In this document: positions 7,475 to 16,592 of the stretch, piece by piece | Position numbering within the stretch: the first letter of the stretch is position 1 | How the letters are laid out: each line of letters starts with the position of its first letter | Position numbers and translations under genes: made by a program | From: Oscillospiraceae bacterium | GTDB taxonomy: Bacteria > Bacillota > Clostridia > Oscillospirales > Oscillospiraceae | Direction: 5' to 3' | Assembly (NCBI GenBank): GCA_910575265.1 | Contig: CAJTEA010000015.1 | Span: 1 to 41,781, forward strand | DNA length: 41,781 bases | The notes under the pieces: model-generated | What the model was told of the DNA's origin: nothing | Databases searched by the model: none | What the model saw: the letters and a program-made list of their open reading frames with translations, nothing else

Positions 7475-8311
7475 GTGTCGGATAATTGGGTAGTCCAGAA
7501 TTTGGAGAACGCTTTGGAGGTCTGGAACGGCAAGTTGAGCGAGATATGGCAGCTTATCACGCAGTCCCCCCAGGACTTCAAGGGCGGCGCGATCTGGAAC
7601 GTGGTGGCAGACATCCACGGCGCATTGCAGGCCATCGGCTACGCCCTGCTGGTGCTGTTCTTCGTGGTGGGCGTAGTCAAGACCTGCGGCAGTTTTGTGG
7701 AGGTCAAAAAGCCGGAACACGCGCTGAAGCTGTTCGTCCGCTTTGCGCTGGCAAAGGCCCTTATCACCTACGGCATGGATCTGATGCTGGCCCTTTTGAG
7801 CATCATCCAGGGCGTGGTGTCCACCATTATGAACTCGGCGGGCTTCGGCGCTCCCAACTCCACCGTCCTGCCCGCCGAGATCGTGACGGCCATTGAGGGC
7901 TGCGGCTTTTTTGAGAGCATCCCCCTTTGGGCGGTGACGCTGATCGGCGGGCTGTTCATTTGGGTGCTGTCCTTCGTCATGATCTTGAGCGTCTACGGGC
8001 GCTTTTTTAAGATGTTTATGTACGCTGCGCTGGCTCCCATCCCCCTGTCCAGCTTTGCCGGGGAACCCAGCCAGAACATGGGCAAGAGCTTCTTGAAAAG
8101 CTATGCCGCCGTCTGCCTGGAGGGGGCCGTCATCGTGCTGGCCTGCATCATCTTCTCCGTGTTCGCCAGCTCCCCGCCCGCTGTTGACCCGGATGCGGCA
8201 GCGGCTTCTATGGTGTGGAGCTATATCGGGGAATTGGTGTTTCATATGCTTATTTTGGTGGGCAGCGTCAAAATGTCCGACCATGTTGTGCATGAAATGA
8301 TGGGCTTATAG
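7475..8311 (+). CDS. VirB6/TrbL-like polytopic channel protein
   Basis: 278 residues from GTG 7475, eight bases after AGGAGG (7461-7466); the frame is open from 7466, but that GTG overlaps the ribosome site itself. About six hydrophobic segments are visible, including 'AIGYALLVLFFVVGVV', 'LIGGLFIWVLSFVMIL' and a C-terminal pair. The repeated 'P-x-S-x-F-x-G' type motif (PIPLSSFAGEPSQNMGKSFLK) is typical of the TrbL/VirB6 proteins of these ICEs. It probably forms part of the inner membrane channel. Position between the Maff2 and PrgI genes fits. Confidence 0.8.
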   Translation: MSDNWVVQNLENALEVWNGKLSEIWQLITQSPQDFKGGAIWNVVADIHGALQAIGYALLVLFFVVGVVKTCGSFVEVKKPEHALKLFVRFALAKALITYGMDLMLALLSIIQGVVSTIMNSAGFGAPNSTVLPAEIVTAIEGCGFFESIPLWAVTLIGGLFIWVLSFVMILSVYGRFFKMFMYAALAPIPLSSFAGEPSQNMGKSFLKSYAAVCLEGAVIVLACIIFSVFASSPPAVDPDAAAASMVWSYIGELVFHMLILVGSVKMSDHVVHEMMGL

Positions 8312-8323
8312 GAGGTGCTTTGA

Positions 8324-8677
8324 TTGGAAGTCAAAATCAACCGTGAAATCCGCAATTACACGGAGAGTATGTTTTTCGGGCTGTCCCTGCGGCAGCTCGT
8401 TTTTTCTGCCCTGGCGGTGGCCGTGGCCGTGGGGCTGTACTTTCTGCTGAAACCCTACGTCGGTACGGAAACCGTGTCCTGGATGTGCATTGTGGGCGCG
8501 GCCCCCTTTGCCGCCCTGGGCTTCTTCACCTACCACGGCATGACGGCGGAGCAGTTTATTTGGGCGTGGCTGCGCTCGGAGGTATTGGAACCAAAGCAAT
8601 TTCATTTTGAAGCGTCCCCTCTCTATTATGAGGCGCTGAAAGGTACGATTGAAAAGGAGGGCAAGCAGAAAGCATGA
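8324..8677 (+). CDS. PrgI family protein (VirB3-like)
   Basis: 117 residues from a TTG start eight bases after AGGAGG (8310-8315). The N-terminal signature 'EVKINREIRNYTESMFFGLSLRQL' followed by two close membrane helices (about 25-43 and 50-68) is the PrgI/VirB3 pattern. The 4-bp overlap with the VirB4 gene is expected, since VirB3 and VirB4 work together and are fused in some systems. Complete and unremarkable. Confidence 0.85.
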   Translation: MEVKINREIRNYTESMFFGLSLRQLVFSALAVAVAVGLYFLLKPYVGTETVSWMCIVGAAPFAALGFFTYHGMTAEQFIWAWLRSEVLEPKQFHFEASPLYYEALKGTIEKEGKQKA

Positions 8678-11013
8678 TGAAGTCTATCAAAACCATGCTG
8701 CGGGAGAACAAAGAGCGGTACACCGTTCCCCGCAGAGTGCAGGATGTGATTCCCATCCGCCGTATCTGGAATGACGGCATTTTTATGGTGGGCGGCAGAT
8801 TTGCAAAGACCTACCAATTCACCGACATCAATTACCTGGTGGCAAGCCGTGAGGACAAGGAATCCATGTTCCTGATCTACTCCGAACTGCTCAACAGCCT
8901 GGATTCTGGCGCAGTTACCAAAATCACCATCAACAACCGCCGCATGAACCGGGCCAATTTTGAACAGTCCATTCTCATGCCTATGCGCGGCGATGAGCGG
9001 GATGTGTACCGGCAGGAGTACAATCAAATGCTGCTGGACAAAGCCACCGGCGCAAATGGCATTATGCAGGAAAAATATATCACGATTACCGTGGCGAAAA
9101 AGGATATTGAAGAAGCCCGCGCCTACTTTGCCCGCGTGGGCGCTGACCTGACCTCTCACTTCGCCGCCCTCGGCTCCAAATGTGTGGAGCTGACCGCTTC
9201 GGACAGATTGCGTATCCTGCATGATTTTTACCGCGCTGGTGAGGAAGGCGACTTCCACTTTGACGCACGAGATATGATGCGCAAGGGCCACGACTTCCGA
9301 GACTATATCTGCCCGGACAGCATGGAAAAGAACAGTGACCACCTCAAATTGGGCGAGAAGTATTGCCGGGTGCTGTTCCTGAAAGACTACGCCAGCTATA
9401 TCAAAGACAGCATGGTGACGGAGTTGACCGACTTCAACCGCAATATGATGTTGTCCATTGATGTTATTCCAGTTCCCACCGATGAAGCTGTGAAAGAAGT
9501 GGAAAGCCGTCTGCTGGGTGTTGAGACAAATATCACCAACTGGCAGCGCCGCCAGAACGCCAACAACAATTTCTCTGCGGTCATTCCCTATGACATGGAA
9601 CTCCAGCGCAAGGAGGCCAAGGAGTTTCTGGACGACCTGACTACCCGCGACCAGCGCATGATGTTCGCTGTTATTACAATGGTGCTGACGGCGGACAGCA
9701 TGGAGCAGTTGGACAGCGATACCGAGGCTGTTCAGTCCGTGGCCCGAAAGCATATGTGCCAGCTTTCCATTTTGAAATTCCAACAGTTGGACGGATTGAA
9801 TACGGCTCTGCCCATCGGCACCCGGAAGATCGACTCCTTCCGTACCCTGACCACCGAGAGCCTTGCCGTGTTCATGCCCTTTAAGGTGCAGGAGATTCAG
9901 GATAAGGGCGGCATCTATTTCGGAGAAAACGCCATTTCCCATAACCTTATCATGTGCAACAAGGAGAATCTGTTGAATCAGTCCGCATTTCTGCTGGGCG
10001 TCCCCGGCTCTGGCAAGTCCTTTTCAGCTAAGGAGCTGATTGCTTTCCTGATGTTGAACACGGATGATGACATCCTGATCTGCGACCCGGAGGGGGAATT
10101 TGCCCCGCTGGTAGAAGCTATGGGCGATTTAGGCTCCGTTGTCCGTGTGGCGGCGGGTGGGAAAGACCGGCTCAACGCCATGTATATGGTAGAGGGCTAC
10201 GGCGAGAACAATCCCATCGTGGAGAAATCACAGTTTATCATGTCTCTCATTGAGCAGATCGACAAGAACAGTGTCGGCCCCCAGCACAAATCCATCATCG
10301 ACCGTTGCACCGCCGCTGTGTATCAGGAAGCATTGCAGACGGGCAGCGTCCCCACCCTCTGTACTCTGCGGGAGAAACTTTTGGAGCAGCCGGAGGACAA
10401 GGCGAAAGAGATTGCCCTGTCCCTGGAACTGTTCACCACCGGCTCCCTGGATGTGTTCGGCCACACCGGGACGGTTGACCCGGACAAGCGTATCCTGGTA
10501 TTTGACATTCACGACCTGGGGACGCAGTTGAAGCCCACCGGCCTGCTGGTCATTACCGACACCATCCTGAACCGGGTAACGCTGAATTGGAGGAAGGGCA
10601 AACGTACCCATGTTTTCATTGACGAGTTCCATGTGGTCTTTGAGAACGAGTACAGCGGTGCGTTTTTTAACTCCGCATGGCGGCAGTTCCGAAAGCGCAA
10701 CGCCTACCCCACCGCCATCACGCAGAACGTGGAATATCTTCTGGACTCCGTTCAGGCCAGTACCATGCTGTCCAACTCCGAGTTTGTGGTCATGCTCAAC
10801 CAAGCGGCCAGCGACCGGGAGAAGCTGGCGCAGCTACTGAATATTTCCTCCGAGCAGATGAGCTATATCACCAACGCTGACGCCGGGTGCGGCCTTATCA
10901 AATATGGCAGCGCCCTGGTGCCGTTTGTAAACCGATTCCCCCGCGACACAAAACTCTACCAACTGATGACCACCAAGCCCGGTGAGGGCGTATTTGGCGG
11001 CGAGAAAAACTAA
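8674..11013 (+). CDS. virB4: VirB4-like conjugation ATPase
   Basis: 779 residues, ATG 8674 overlapping the PrgI stop (a second ATG follows at once). Walker A is GVPGSGKS (about residues 443-450) and Walker B is 'THVFIDEFHVVFENE' (about 646-660); 'RKRNAYPTAITQNVEYLL' provides the motif downstream. The N-terminal ~400 residues are the CagE/TrbE/VirB4 domain. It powers assembly of the secretion channel at the membrane. Full length with all motifs. Confidence 0.93.
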   Translation: MMKSIKTMLRENKERYTVPRRVQDVIPIRRIWNDGIFMVGGRFAKTYQFTDINYLVASREDKESMFLIYSELLNSLDSGAVTKITINNRRMNRANFEQSILMPMRGDERDVYRQEYNQMLLDKATGANGIMQEKYITITVAKKDIEEARAYFARVGADLTSHFAALGSKCVELTASDRLRILHDFYRAGEEGDFHFDARDMMRKGHDFRDYICPDSMEKNSDHLKLGEKYCRVLFLKDYASYIKDSMVTELTDFNRNMMLSIDVIPVPTDEAVKEVESRLLGVETNITNWQRRQNANNNFSAVIPYDMELQRKEAKEFLDDLTTRDQRMMFAVITMVLTADSMEQLDSDTEAVQSVARKHMCQLSILKFQQLDGLNTALPIGTRKIDSFRTLTTESLAVFMPFKVQEIQDKGGIYFGENAISHNLIMCNKENLLNQSAFLLGVPGSGKSFSAKELIAFLMLNTDDDILICDPEGEFAPLVEAMGDLGSVVRVAAGGKDRLNAMYMVEGYGENNPIVEKSQFIMSLIEQIDKNSVGPQHKSIIDRCTAAVYQEALQTGSVPTLCTLREKLLEQPEDKAKEIALSLELFTTGSLDVFGHTGTVDPDKRILVFDIHDLGTQLKPTGLLVITDTILNRVTLNWRKGKRTHVFIDEFHVVFENEYSGAFFNSAWRQFRKRNAYPTAITQNVEYLLDSVQASTMLSNSEFVVMLNQAASDREKLAQLLNISSEQMSYITNADAGCGLIKYGSALVPFVNRFPRDTKLYQLMTTKPGEGVFGGEKN

Positions 11014-11030
11014 AGGAGGACTTGAAAACC

Positions 11031-11849
11031 ATGAATAAGAAGCAGAAAATTTTGATCGTTGGGGCGGCGCTGTTTGCCGCCCTTTTCCTTTTCTCCGGGA
11101 TCATGCTGGCGTGGCAGTATGCGGACGGCAGGCAGAGTGCGAACGCCTTTGACGCGGTGGCCGACCTGATTCAGCCGGTGGGAACGCCCCAGCCCGGAAC
11201 CATCCCCGGAATTGGAGATGCTACGGAAGAACCTGACCCGGAGTTGATCGCCCTGGAGAAATATGGGGCAATTCACGAACAGAACAGCGACTTTGTGGGC
11301 TGGATCAGCATTGATGGAACAAACATCAATTACCCCGTCATGCAGACCATTGACAAGCCTAACTTCTACCTGAAGCGGGGATTTGAAAAGCAGTACAGCA
11401 ACTATGGCGTCCCTTATGTGCAGGAGAATTGTGCGCTGGGTATTTCCGACAATGTGGTAATCTACGGCCACCACATGAACAACGGCTCTATGTTTGCTGA
11501 CCTGTGCAAATATGAACGAGAGGACTTCTATCAGGAGCATCCTACCATCCGTTTCGATACCCTGTCCAGCCTGGGCGAGTATGAGATCGTGGCCGTATTC
11601 AAAACTGTGGCCTACTCCGAGGATGGATTCAAGTATTATCATTTTGTTGATGCGGAGAGCGAAACCGCTTTTGACACTTTTATCAGCCAGTGCAAGGCGC
11701 TGGCCCTCTATGACACTGGCGTGGATGCGGAATACGGCGACAAGCTGCTCACCCTGTCTACCTGTGAATATAGCCGCACCAACGGCAGAATGGTCGTTGT
11801 CGCCAAGCTGACCGCGCCGCCCTCCGTGGAGGTGGGCGGCAATGCCTGA
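11031..11849 (+). CDS. srtB: Class B sortase
   Basis: 272 residues from ATG 11031, ten bases after AGGAGGA. One N-terminal membrane anchor (about 7-27) precedes a sortase domain with catalytic His in 'VIYGHHM' (about 148-150), Cys in 'LTLSTCEYS' (about 247) and Arg in 'RTNGRMVV' (about 255). Class B sortases join surface proteins to peptidoglycan or build pili; in Clostridia ICEs one sits between VirB4 and the cell-wall hydrolase. No substrate with a sorting signal is seen in the window, so its target is unknown. The stop overlaps the next gene by 8 bp. Confidence 0.9.
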   Translation: MNKKQKILIVGAALFAALFLFSGIMLAWQYADGRQSANAFDAVADLIQPVGTPQPGTIPGIGDATEEPDPELIALEKYGAIHEQNSDFVGWISIDGTNINYPVMQTIDKPNFYLKRGFEKQYSNYGVPYVQENCALGISDNVVIYGHHMNNGSMFADLCKYEREDFYQEHPTIRFDTLSSLGEYEIVAVFKTVAYSEDGFKYYHFVDAESETAFDTFISQCKALALYDTGVDAEYGDKLLTLSTCEYSRTNGRMVVVAKLTAPPSVEVGGNA

Positions 11850-13593
11850 CATTAAGACCAGGGCTGTGGCGGAAAAAGCCGTCAAGACCATAGACAAATC
11901 TGCCATAGCTGCCCAGCGTATGAAAAATGCTTATGTACAAGCAAAAGAAAAAACAGAGCGTATCCCCTCCCCGACCAAAGAATCCCCAGAGGAATACGCG
12001 GCCAATCAAGTTTCTGATGGAACGACAGTTGCCGCCCATGAGGGTGCCCAACTATTTGACCGGCAGGGCCGAAAAAGTGTTGAGGTCACAAAGGAAAATA
12101 TTACAGAGGCTAAAGAGTATTTTCAGCGCAAACGGCTGACCAGCCAGCCGAAAAAACAAGCCACGGAGCGGGGCGGTCATAACCTCTCCCCTGTTGAACA
12201 AGGGCGAACCAACATTAAAAGTGTTGACCGTGGCCAGAAAGCGGTCAAACGGAAAATTGAACCCTGCGGCAAAGCTGCGGCGAAAACTGCTAAAAGGTCT
12301 ATCAAGGCAGCGTCAAAATCCGTAAAGACCGCTGGCGTAACAAGCGGGGCCGCTGTTAAGAGTTTCCAGCAGACCACAAGGGCCGCTCGACAGACGGCGC
12401 AAGCTACGGTCAAAGCTGCCCGCACCGCTACACAGGCAACTCGTGTGGCGGCGCGGGCAACTGCGGTGACCGCAAAGAAAGCGGCACAGGCGACCGCGAC
12501 AGCGGTAAAAGCGATTCTTGCAGGGGCTAAGGCCCTGATTGCCGCCCTTGCCGCAGGCGGCTGGGTGGCCGTAGTTGTGTTGGTGGTAATTTGCCTGATT
12601 GGGCTGATCGTCAGCTCTCCCTTTGGGATTTTCTTTTCCGGCGAGGACAGCAGCAACGGCCAGACTATGCAGACGGTTGTGCGTGAAATCAATCAGGAGT
12701 ATGAGGGCAAGCTGGAAGAAATCAAAACCGGCAATCCCCATGATGTGCTGGAAATGTCCGGCTCCCGCGCCGTCTGGACGGAGGTGTTGGCGATATACGC
12801 CGTTAAGACCACCACCGACCCGGACAACCCCCAGGAAGTTGCGACCATGGACGATGCCAAGAAAGAACTGCTCAAAGAAATATTTTGGGCGATGAATGAG
12901 GTAGGCCATTCCATTGACACCGCAACCCATAACAATGTAACAGAAACCGATGATGGACACGGGAATATTGTGGAGACTGTCACACCTGTGACGGAAACTA
13001 CTCTCTATATTACCGTCAGTCACAAGACTGCCGATGAAATGTCGGACACTTACAATTTTACCGCAGATCAGCGGCGTCAACTCGCAGAATTATTGGCCGA
13101 AGAAAACCGCAGTATATGGAGCACCGTCCTCTATGGCATTGGTACTGGCGATGGAGAAATCGTCACCGTGGCTCTCTCACAGATTGGAAATGTGGGTGGT
13201 CAGCCGTATTGGTCATGGTACGGCTTCAACTCCCGCGTGGAATGGTGCGCTTGCTTTGTCAGTTGGTGCGCCAATGAGTGCGGATATATCGACACGGGGG
13301 TAATTCCCAAGTTTGCTGGCTGTGTCACCGGCTCTCAATGGTTCAAAGACCGAGGACTATGGCAAGGCAACGACTACGAACCGCGCCCAGGTGATGTAAT
13401 TTTCTTTGACTGGAACGATCCAGGGGGTGTTTCGGGGCCGCAGGACGGGCTGACCGACCATGTAGGCATCGTGGAGAAAGTTGAGAACGGTTTTGTCTAC
13501 ACCGTGGAGGGCAACTCGGGCGATAGTTGCCGGGAACGGCGGTACTCCATTGGGCATTATGAGATTTATGGGTACGGAACACCGGCCTACTAA
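11842..13593 (+). CDS. CHAP-domain cell-wall hydrolase of the conjugation system (VirB1-like)
   Basis: 583 residues. Residues about 90-230 are an unusual Lys/Ala/Thr/Arg-rich tract with repeats of 'A-A-R-x-T-x-Q-A-T' type, followed by one membrane helix (about 235-258). The C-terminal ~150 residues are a CHAP domain: Cys in 'RVEWCACFVSWC', His in 'DHVGIVEKV' and 'TVEGNSGD'. CHAP enzymes cleave peptidoglycan; this would open the wall for the mating channel. The basic N-terminus is predicted cytoplasmic and may bind DNA or the envelope. Some related ICE proteins carry an extra lysozyme-like domain; the 270-420 region here is not clearly one. Confidence 0.85.
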   Translation: MPDIKTRAVAEKAVKTIDKSAIAAQRMKNAYVQAKEKTERIPSPTKESPEEYAANQVSDGTTVAAHEGAQLFDRQGRKSVEVTKENITEAKEYFQRKRLTSQPKKQATERGGHNLSPVEQGRTNIKSVDRGQKAVKRKIEPCGKAAAKTAKRSIKAASKSVKTAGVTSGAAVKSFQQTTRAARQTAQATVKAARTATQATRVAARATAVTAKKAAQATATAVKAILAGAKALIAALAAGGWVAVVVLVVICLIGLIVSSPFGIFFSGEDSSNGQTMQTVVREINQEYEGKLEEIKTGNPHDVLEMSGSRAVWTEVLAIYAVKTTTDPDNPQEVATMDDAKKELLKEIFWAMNEVGHSIDTATHNNVTETDDGHGNIVETVTPVTETTLYITVSHKTADEMSDTYNFTADQRRQLAELLAEENRSIWSTVLYGIGTGDGEIVTVALSQIGNVGGQPYWSWYGFNSRVEWCACFVSWCANECGYIDTGVIPKFAGCVTGSQWFKDRGLWQGNDYEPRPGDVIFFDWNDPGGVSGPQDGLTDHVGIVEKVENGFVYTVEGNSGDSCRERRYSIGHYEIYGYGTPAY

Positions 13594-13596
13594 AAA

Positions 13597-13618
13597 CCAG
13601 CCGCCAAGCGGCGGCTGG
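13597..13618 (+). terminator. Strong hairpin after the transfer operon
   Basis: CCAGCCGCC (13597-13605) pairs with GGCGGCTGG (13610-13618), four bases after the CHAP stop. There is no T-run on the plus side; an A-run before the stem suggests it may work better against minus-strand transcription. It separates the GC-rich transfer operon from the AT-rich cargo gene. Confidence 0.6.
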
Positions 13619-13705
13619 TACATACTCTGCTATGCCGATTTCAAAAACCAGTCAGGGTAAAATAGTTGCTTCTGCCAAAACAGGAAACATCAAATATAGA
13701 ACCGA

Positions 13706-13734
13706 TTGAAATAGTGCATTATCTGTGGTATAAT
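13706..13734 (+). promoter_or_regulatory. Sigma-A promoter of the ATPase-S24 gene
   Basis: TTGAAA (13706-13711) and TATAAT (13729-13734) are 17 bp apart, 46 bp before the ATG at 13781. The site is AT-rich and specific to the cargo gene, so the gene is its own transcription unit. GAAC at 13699-13702 could be half of a Firmicutes LexA box, but the second half does not match. Confidence 0.7.
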
Positions 13735-13780
13735 CAGGAAAAATGTTGCATTTCATCTGTTTTTGACGGGAGGCACAAAA

Positions 13781-16426
13781 ATGTATCGTCTTTACAAAAT
13801 TAAAGACCTTCGAGGATATAGATTCTTTCAAAACTTCAGATGGGACGAAGCAAACTGCCGTCTCTTTAATCAAAATAATTTGATTTATGGATGGAATGGT
13901 AGTGGAAAAACTACGCTCTGTGACTTTTTTAAGGAAATTGAGAATGGTCAACTGTCAAGTACAGATACCAAGTTTTCTCTGCTGTTTGAGGATACATCAT
14001 CCAATGCCCACAGTATTGTGACACAGAATACAATTTCCTCAATTCCTTATATTTTCAAAGTATTTCATCAAAATTATATTCAGGATAATATCTCCACTGT
14101 TGACAACGTAAAGCACATTTTTTCTGTAGGCAGGGCACAGATTGAAAAAATCGAAGAGATTAAGAAATTAAGAAGTGATGCACAGCATCAGAAGGAAACG
14201 GTGAAGAAATTAGAAGGCGAATTAACGCAGAGAGAAGAAACATTTGACAAAGCTAAAATAACTTGTGCAAAAACCATAAAAGATGCTGCTCGCTACTCTA
14301 ATGCCTATAATAAAAGCAAGTTTTACAATGAATATCGTAGCCTTACCATTAAAAAACCTTTAACTGATGACGAATACCAAAAAGCACTTACAGCCATTCG
14401 TGCAGAACCTCGTTCCAGTATTCCGCTTTTTAAGAATAGTCTTATCCAGCCATCTGTTAAAGAATATCTAAGCGATATTCTTAACCAGACACCCGTAAAT
14501 ATAACAATAGAATCGCTAAAGAAAGACGTTCGTGTGAGTAATTGGGCAGAGCAGGGATTAACAATCCATGAGCAAATGAGCTCTAAAATTTGCTTTTTCT
14601 GTGGTAATTCAATATCCGAAGATCGTTTTGAGAAATTACGAGCGCATTTTAATAAATCGTATAAAGAGCTGTCCGATAAAATCGATTCCGCAATTCAATT
14701 GCTGCACGAAAAGATTAAGCAATTTAGTAATGTAAAAGTTGCTATTCCAGATGCCGGATTACTATATCCTGAACTGCGGAAACAGTTTGGCACTTTACAG
14801 GCTACTGCAAAATCTACATGTGATGATTACATTCAAGTGATTTCTCAGATTATCGACATACTAACCAAGAAAAAAAGCGACATGATAAGTCAGCAGTATA
14901 CAGATGAATTTGTAGCATTAGTGGATACATTATCATTTGACTATACTGTTTTTGACGAGATATTAGAAATTATTCAAGCTCATAATCAGAAAACTGAAAA
15001 TTTTAACCTTAGTATTAAAAATGCCCAGAGAGCCGTTGAAGTTCATCTTATATCGGAAAATGCTGATCAAATTGCGGCCTATGAAAAATCTGTAGAGGCA
15101 AAGAAACAGGAATTAGGGGCGAATAAAAAGAATCTGGAACAGTTGACGCAGCAAATTATTGATTTAGAACAAGAAATCAAAAATTCACAAATACCAGCAG
15201 ATGCAATCAATAAAGATATAGAGTTTATAATGGGACGGAATGAATTAGTTTTTACCAATTCTTCCCTGGGGTATCAAATCACAAGAAAAGGTAGAAAAGC
15301 GAAAAACTTGAGCAAAGGGGAAGAAAATGCAATTGCATTGATTTATTTTTTCAACACCTTTTTAGATGTTGACGCTGACGCACAAAATACGATTGTCATA
15401 TTGGATGATCCCATCTCAAGTTTTGATTCTAATTTCTACTACAATGCAATCAGCTATATTCGAGAAAAAACTTCTCAAGTGGGTCAAACCTTTATCTTCA
15501 CACATAAGTTTTCACTTCTTAAAGATTATTCGTTGATGTATAAAGGGAATACAAATCGATATACAATGCAACGTGTTCAAGATGGCCCACAGTTGGTGGA
15601 TGAGGATAAATTAATTTCTCAATACCACGATGAATACGCTTACTTATTCAAAAGGGTATATACTTTTGTAAAACAGCCCCCAAGTGATACGAGTGAATAT
15701 TTGCAATATCCCAATATGGCCCGGCGTCTATTAGAAGGATTTTTAACCTTTAAGCTCCCCCTCCCAAACGATCAATGCTCCATGATCGATAAGGTCTTGG
15801 CATTAGAAGGGAACAAAAATACTGCTGAGGGCAGGGCGATGTTAAGGCTACTAAATAATCGGTCACATTTGCGTGTAATACAAGATTCTCAATTTGCGGA
15901 TGACATCGACAACATTACCATTTTGCCTAACACGCTGAAATATCTTCTGGAATTTATGCGGAAGCACGATGAACGACATTATAACACTTTAGCTGTCTTG
16001 TGTGATCCTCAATATGATGAGGACGGCGATGCCGTAGAAGTAGAACAAGTTGTTGAACATACGGTTAAGCTGTATGAGATGCCAGCATCAGCTGGCCCAG
16101 GAAATTTCTTGGAAGATAATATTGATACACAGGAAATAACTGTAACAAATCCTGATTGCTCTTTTGCTGTTAAGATTTCAGGTGATAGTATGGATCCTAA
16201 CATCATTGATGGAAGTGTAGCTTTAGTCAAAAAATGTGAGAATGTTCCCAACGCCCATGTTGGAATAGTTTGGTATCAGGGGAAATCCTATTGCAAAAAG
16301 ATTGTGCAAAAGGAAGATGGATTGTTACTTGTTTCTATCAATAAAGCATATACTCCAATTGAGGTCACTTCTTACGAGGATTGGCGAGTGTTTGGTGAAG
16401 TAATAGAGGTAATTCCTCCTAATTAG
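13781..16426 (+). CDS. AAA_13 (PrrC/RloC-like) ATPase fused to a LexA/UmuD-like S24 protease domain
   Basis: 881 residues from ATG 13781 (GGGAGG site upstream). The N-terminal part has Walker A GWNGSGKTT (37-45), a long coiled-coil insert with a CxxC pair (C271, C274; zinc-hook-like), the ABC signature LSKGEE (510-515) and Walker B ILDDPISSFDS (540-550). After it comes a helical block with 'RRLLEGFL' and 'NNRSHLR', resembling the HEPN-type nuclease part of PrrC/RloC anticodon nucleases. The last ~115 residues are an S24 peptidase fold: candidate cleavage site A771-G772, Ser803 in GDSM, and Lys839/840. Ser803 to Lys840 is 37 residues, the same spacing as Ser119-Lys156 in E. coli LexA. PrrC and RloC cut tRNA after phage or DNA-damage cues; a self-cleaving S24 tail is not part of those families as I know them. 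Much richer in AT than the ICE around it, so it was probably gained as defence cargo. Domain calls are visible; the toxin role is inference. Confidence 0.8.
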   Translation: MYRLYKIKDLRGYRFFQNFRWDEANCRLFNQNNLIYGWNGSGKTTLCDFFKEIENGQLSSTDTKFSLLFEDTSSNAHSIVTQNTISSIPYIFKVFHQNYIQDNISTVDNVKHIFSVGRAQIEKIEEIKKLRSDAQHQKETVKKLEGELTQREETFDKAKITCAKTIKDAARYSNAYNKSKFYNEYRSLTIKKPLTDDEYQKALTAIRAEPRSSIPLFKNSLIQPSVKEYLSDILNQTPVNITIESLKKDVRVSNWAEQGLTIHEQMSSKICFFCGNSISEDRFEKLRAHFNKSYKELSDKIDSAIQLLHEKIKQFSNVKVAIPDAGLLYPELRKQFGTLQATAKSTCDDYIQVISQIIDILTKKKSDMISQQYTDEFVALVDTLSFDYTVFDEILEIIQAHNQKTENFNLSIKNAQRAVEVHLISENADQIAAYEKSVEAKKQELGANKKNLEQLTQQIIDLEQEIKNSQIPADAINKDIEFIMGRNELVFTNSSLGYQITRKGRKAKNLSKGEENAIALIYFFNTFLDVDADAQNTIVILDDPISSFDSNFYYNAISYIREKTSQVGQTFIFTHKFSLLKDYSLMYKGNTNRYTMQRVQDGPQLVDEDKLISQYHDEYAYLFKRVYTFVKQPPSDTSEYLQYPNMARRLLEGFLTFKLPLPNDQCSMIDKVLALEGNKNTAEGRAMLRLLNNRSHLRVIQDSQFADDIDNITILPNTLKYLLEFMRKHDERHYNTLAVLCDPQYDEDGDAVEVEQVVEHTVKLYEMPASAGPGNFLEDNIDTQEITVTNPDCSFAVKISGDSMDPNIIDGSVALVKKCENVPNAHVGIVWYQGKSYCKKIVQKEDGLLLVSINKAYTPIEVTSYEDWRVFGEVIEVIPPN

Positions 16427-16438
16427 GTGAAGATAAGT

Positions 16439-16475
16439 ACGGGTGCTTGTGAACGCAGGCACCCGTGCTTGTTTT
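16439..16475 (+). terminator. Rho-independent terminator after the ATPase-S24 gene
   Basis: ACGGGTGC (16439-16446) pairs with GCACCCGT (16459-16466), followed by GCTTGTTTTC. It lies 12 bases after the stop codon and closes the single-gene cargo unit. Confidence 0.75.
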
Positions 16476-16592
16476 CTAACTCGATTGAGCGACGAATATA
16501 TAAAGGCCATCATATATCGATTGCTGAAGTCTACGGAGCGTGGATTGCTTTCGCAGACTTTATACGATAGAATGTGACCCGAGGTGAAAAAC

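Noticed and set aside
7016..8293. Minus-strand ORF of 425 codons opposite the Maff2 and VirB6-like genes
   Set aside because: It is an antisense shadow with many His, Gln and Asp residues and no domain; the plus-strand genes have ribosome sites and family motifs.
13699..13711. Possible LexA (SOS) box at the ATPase-S24 promoter
   Set aside because: Only the GAAC half is present; the second half does not read GTTC, so SOS control is not supported by sequence.
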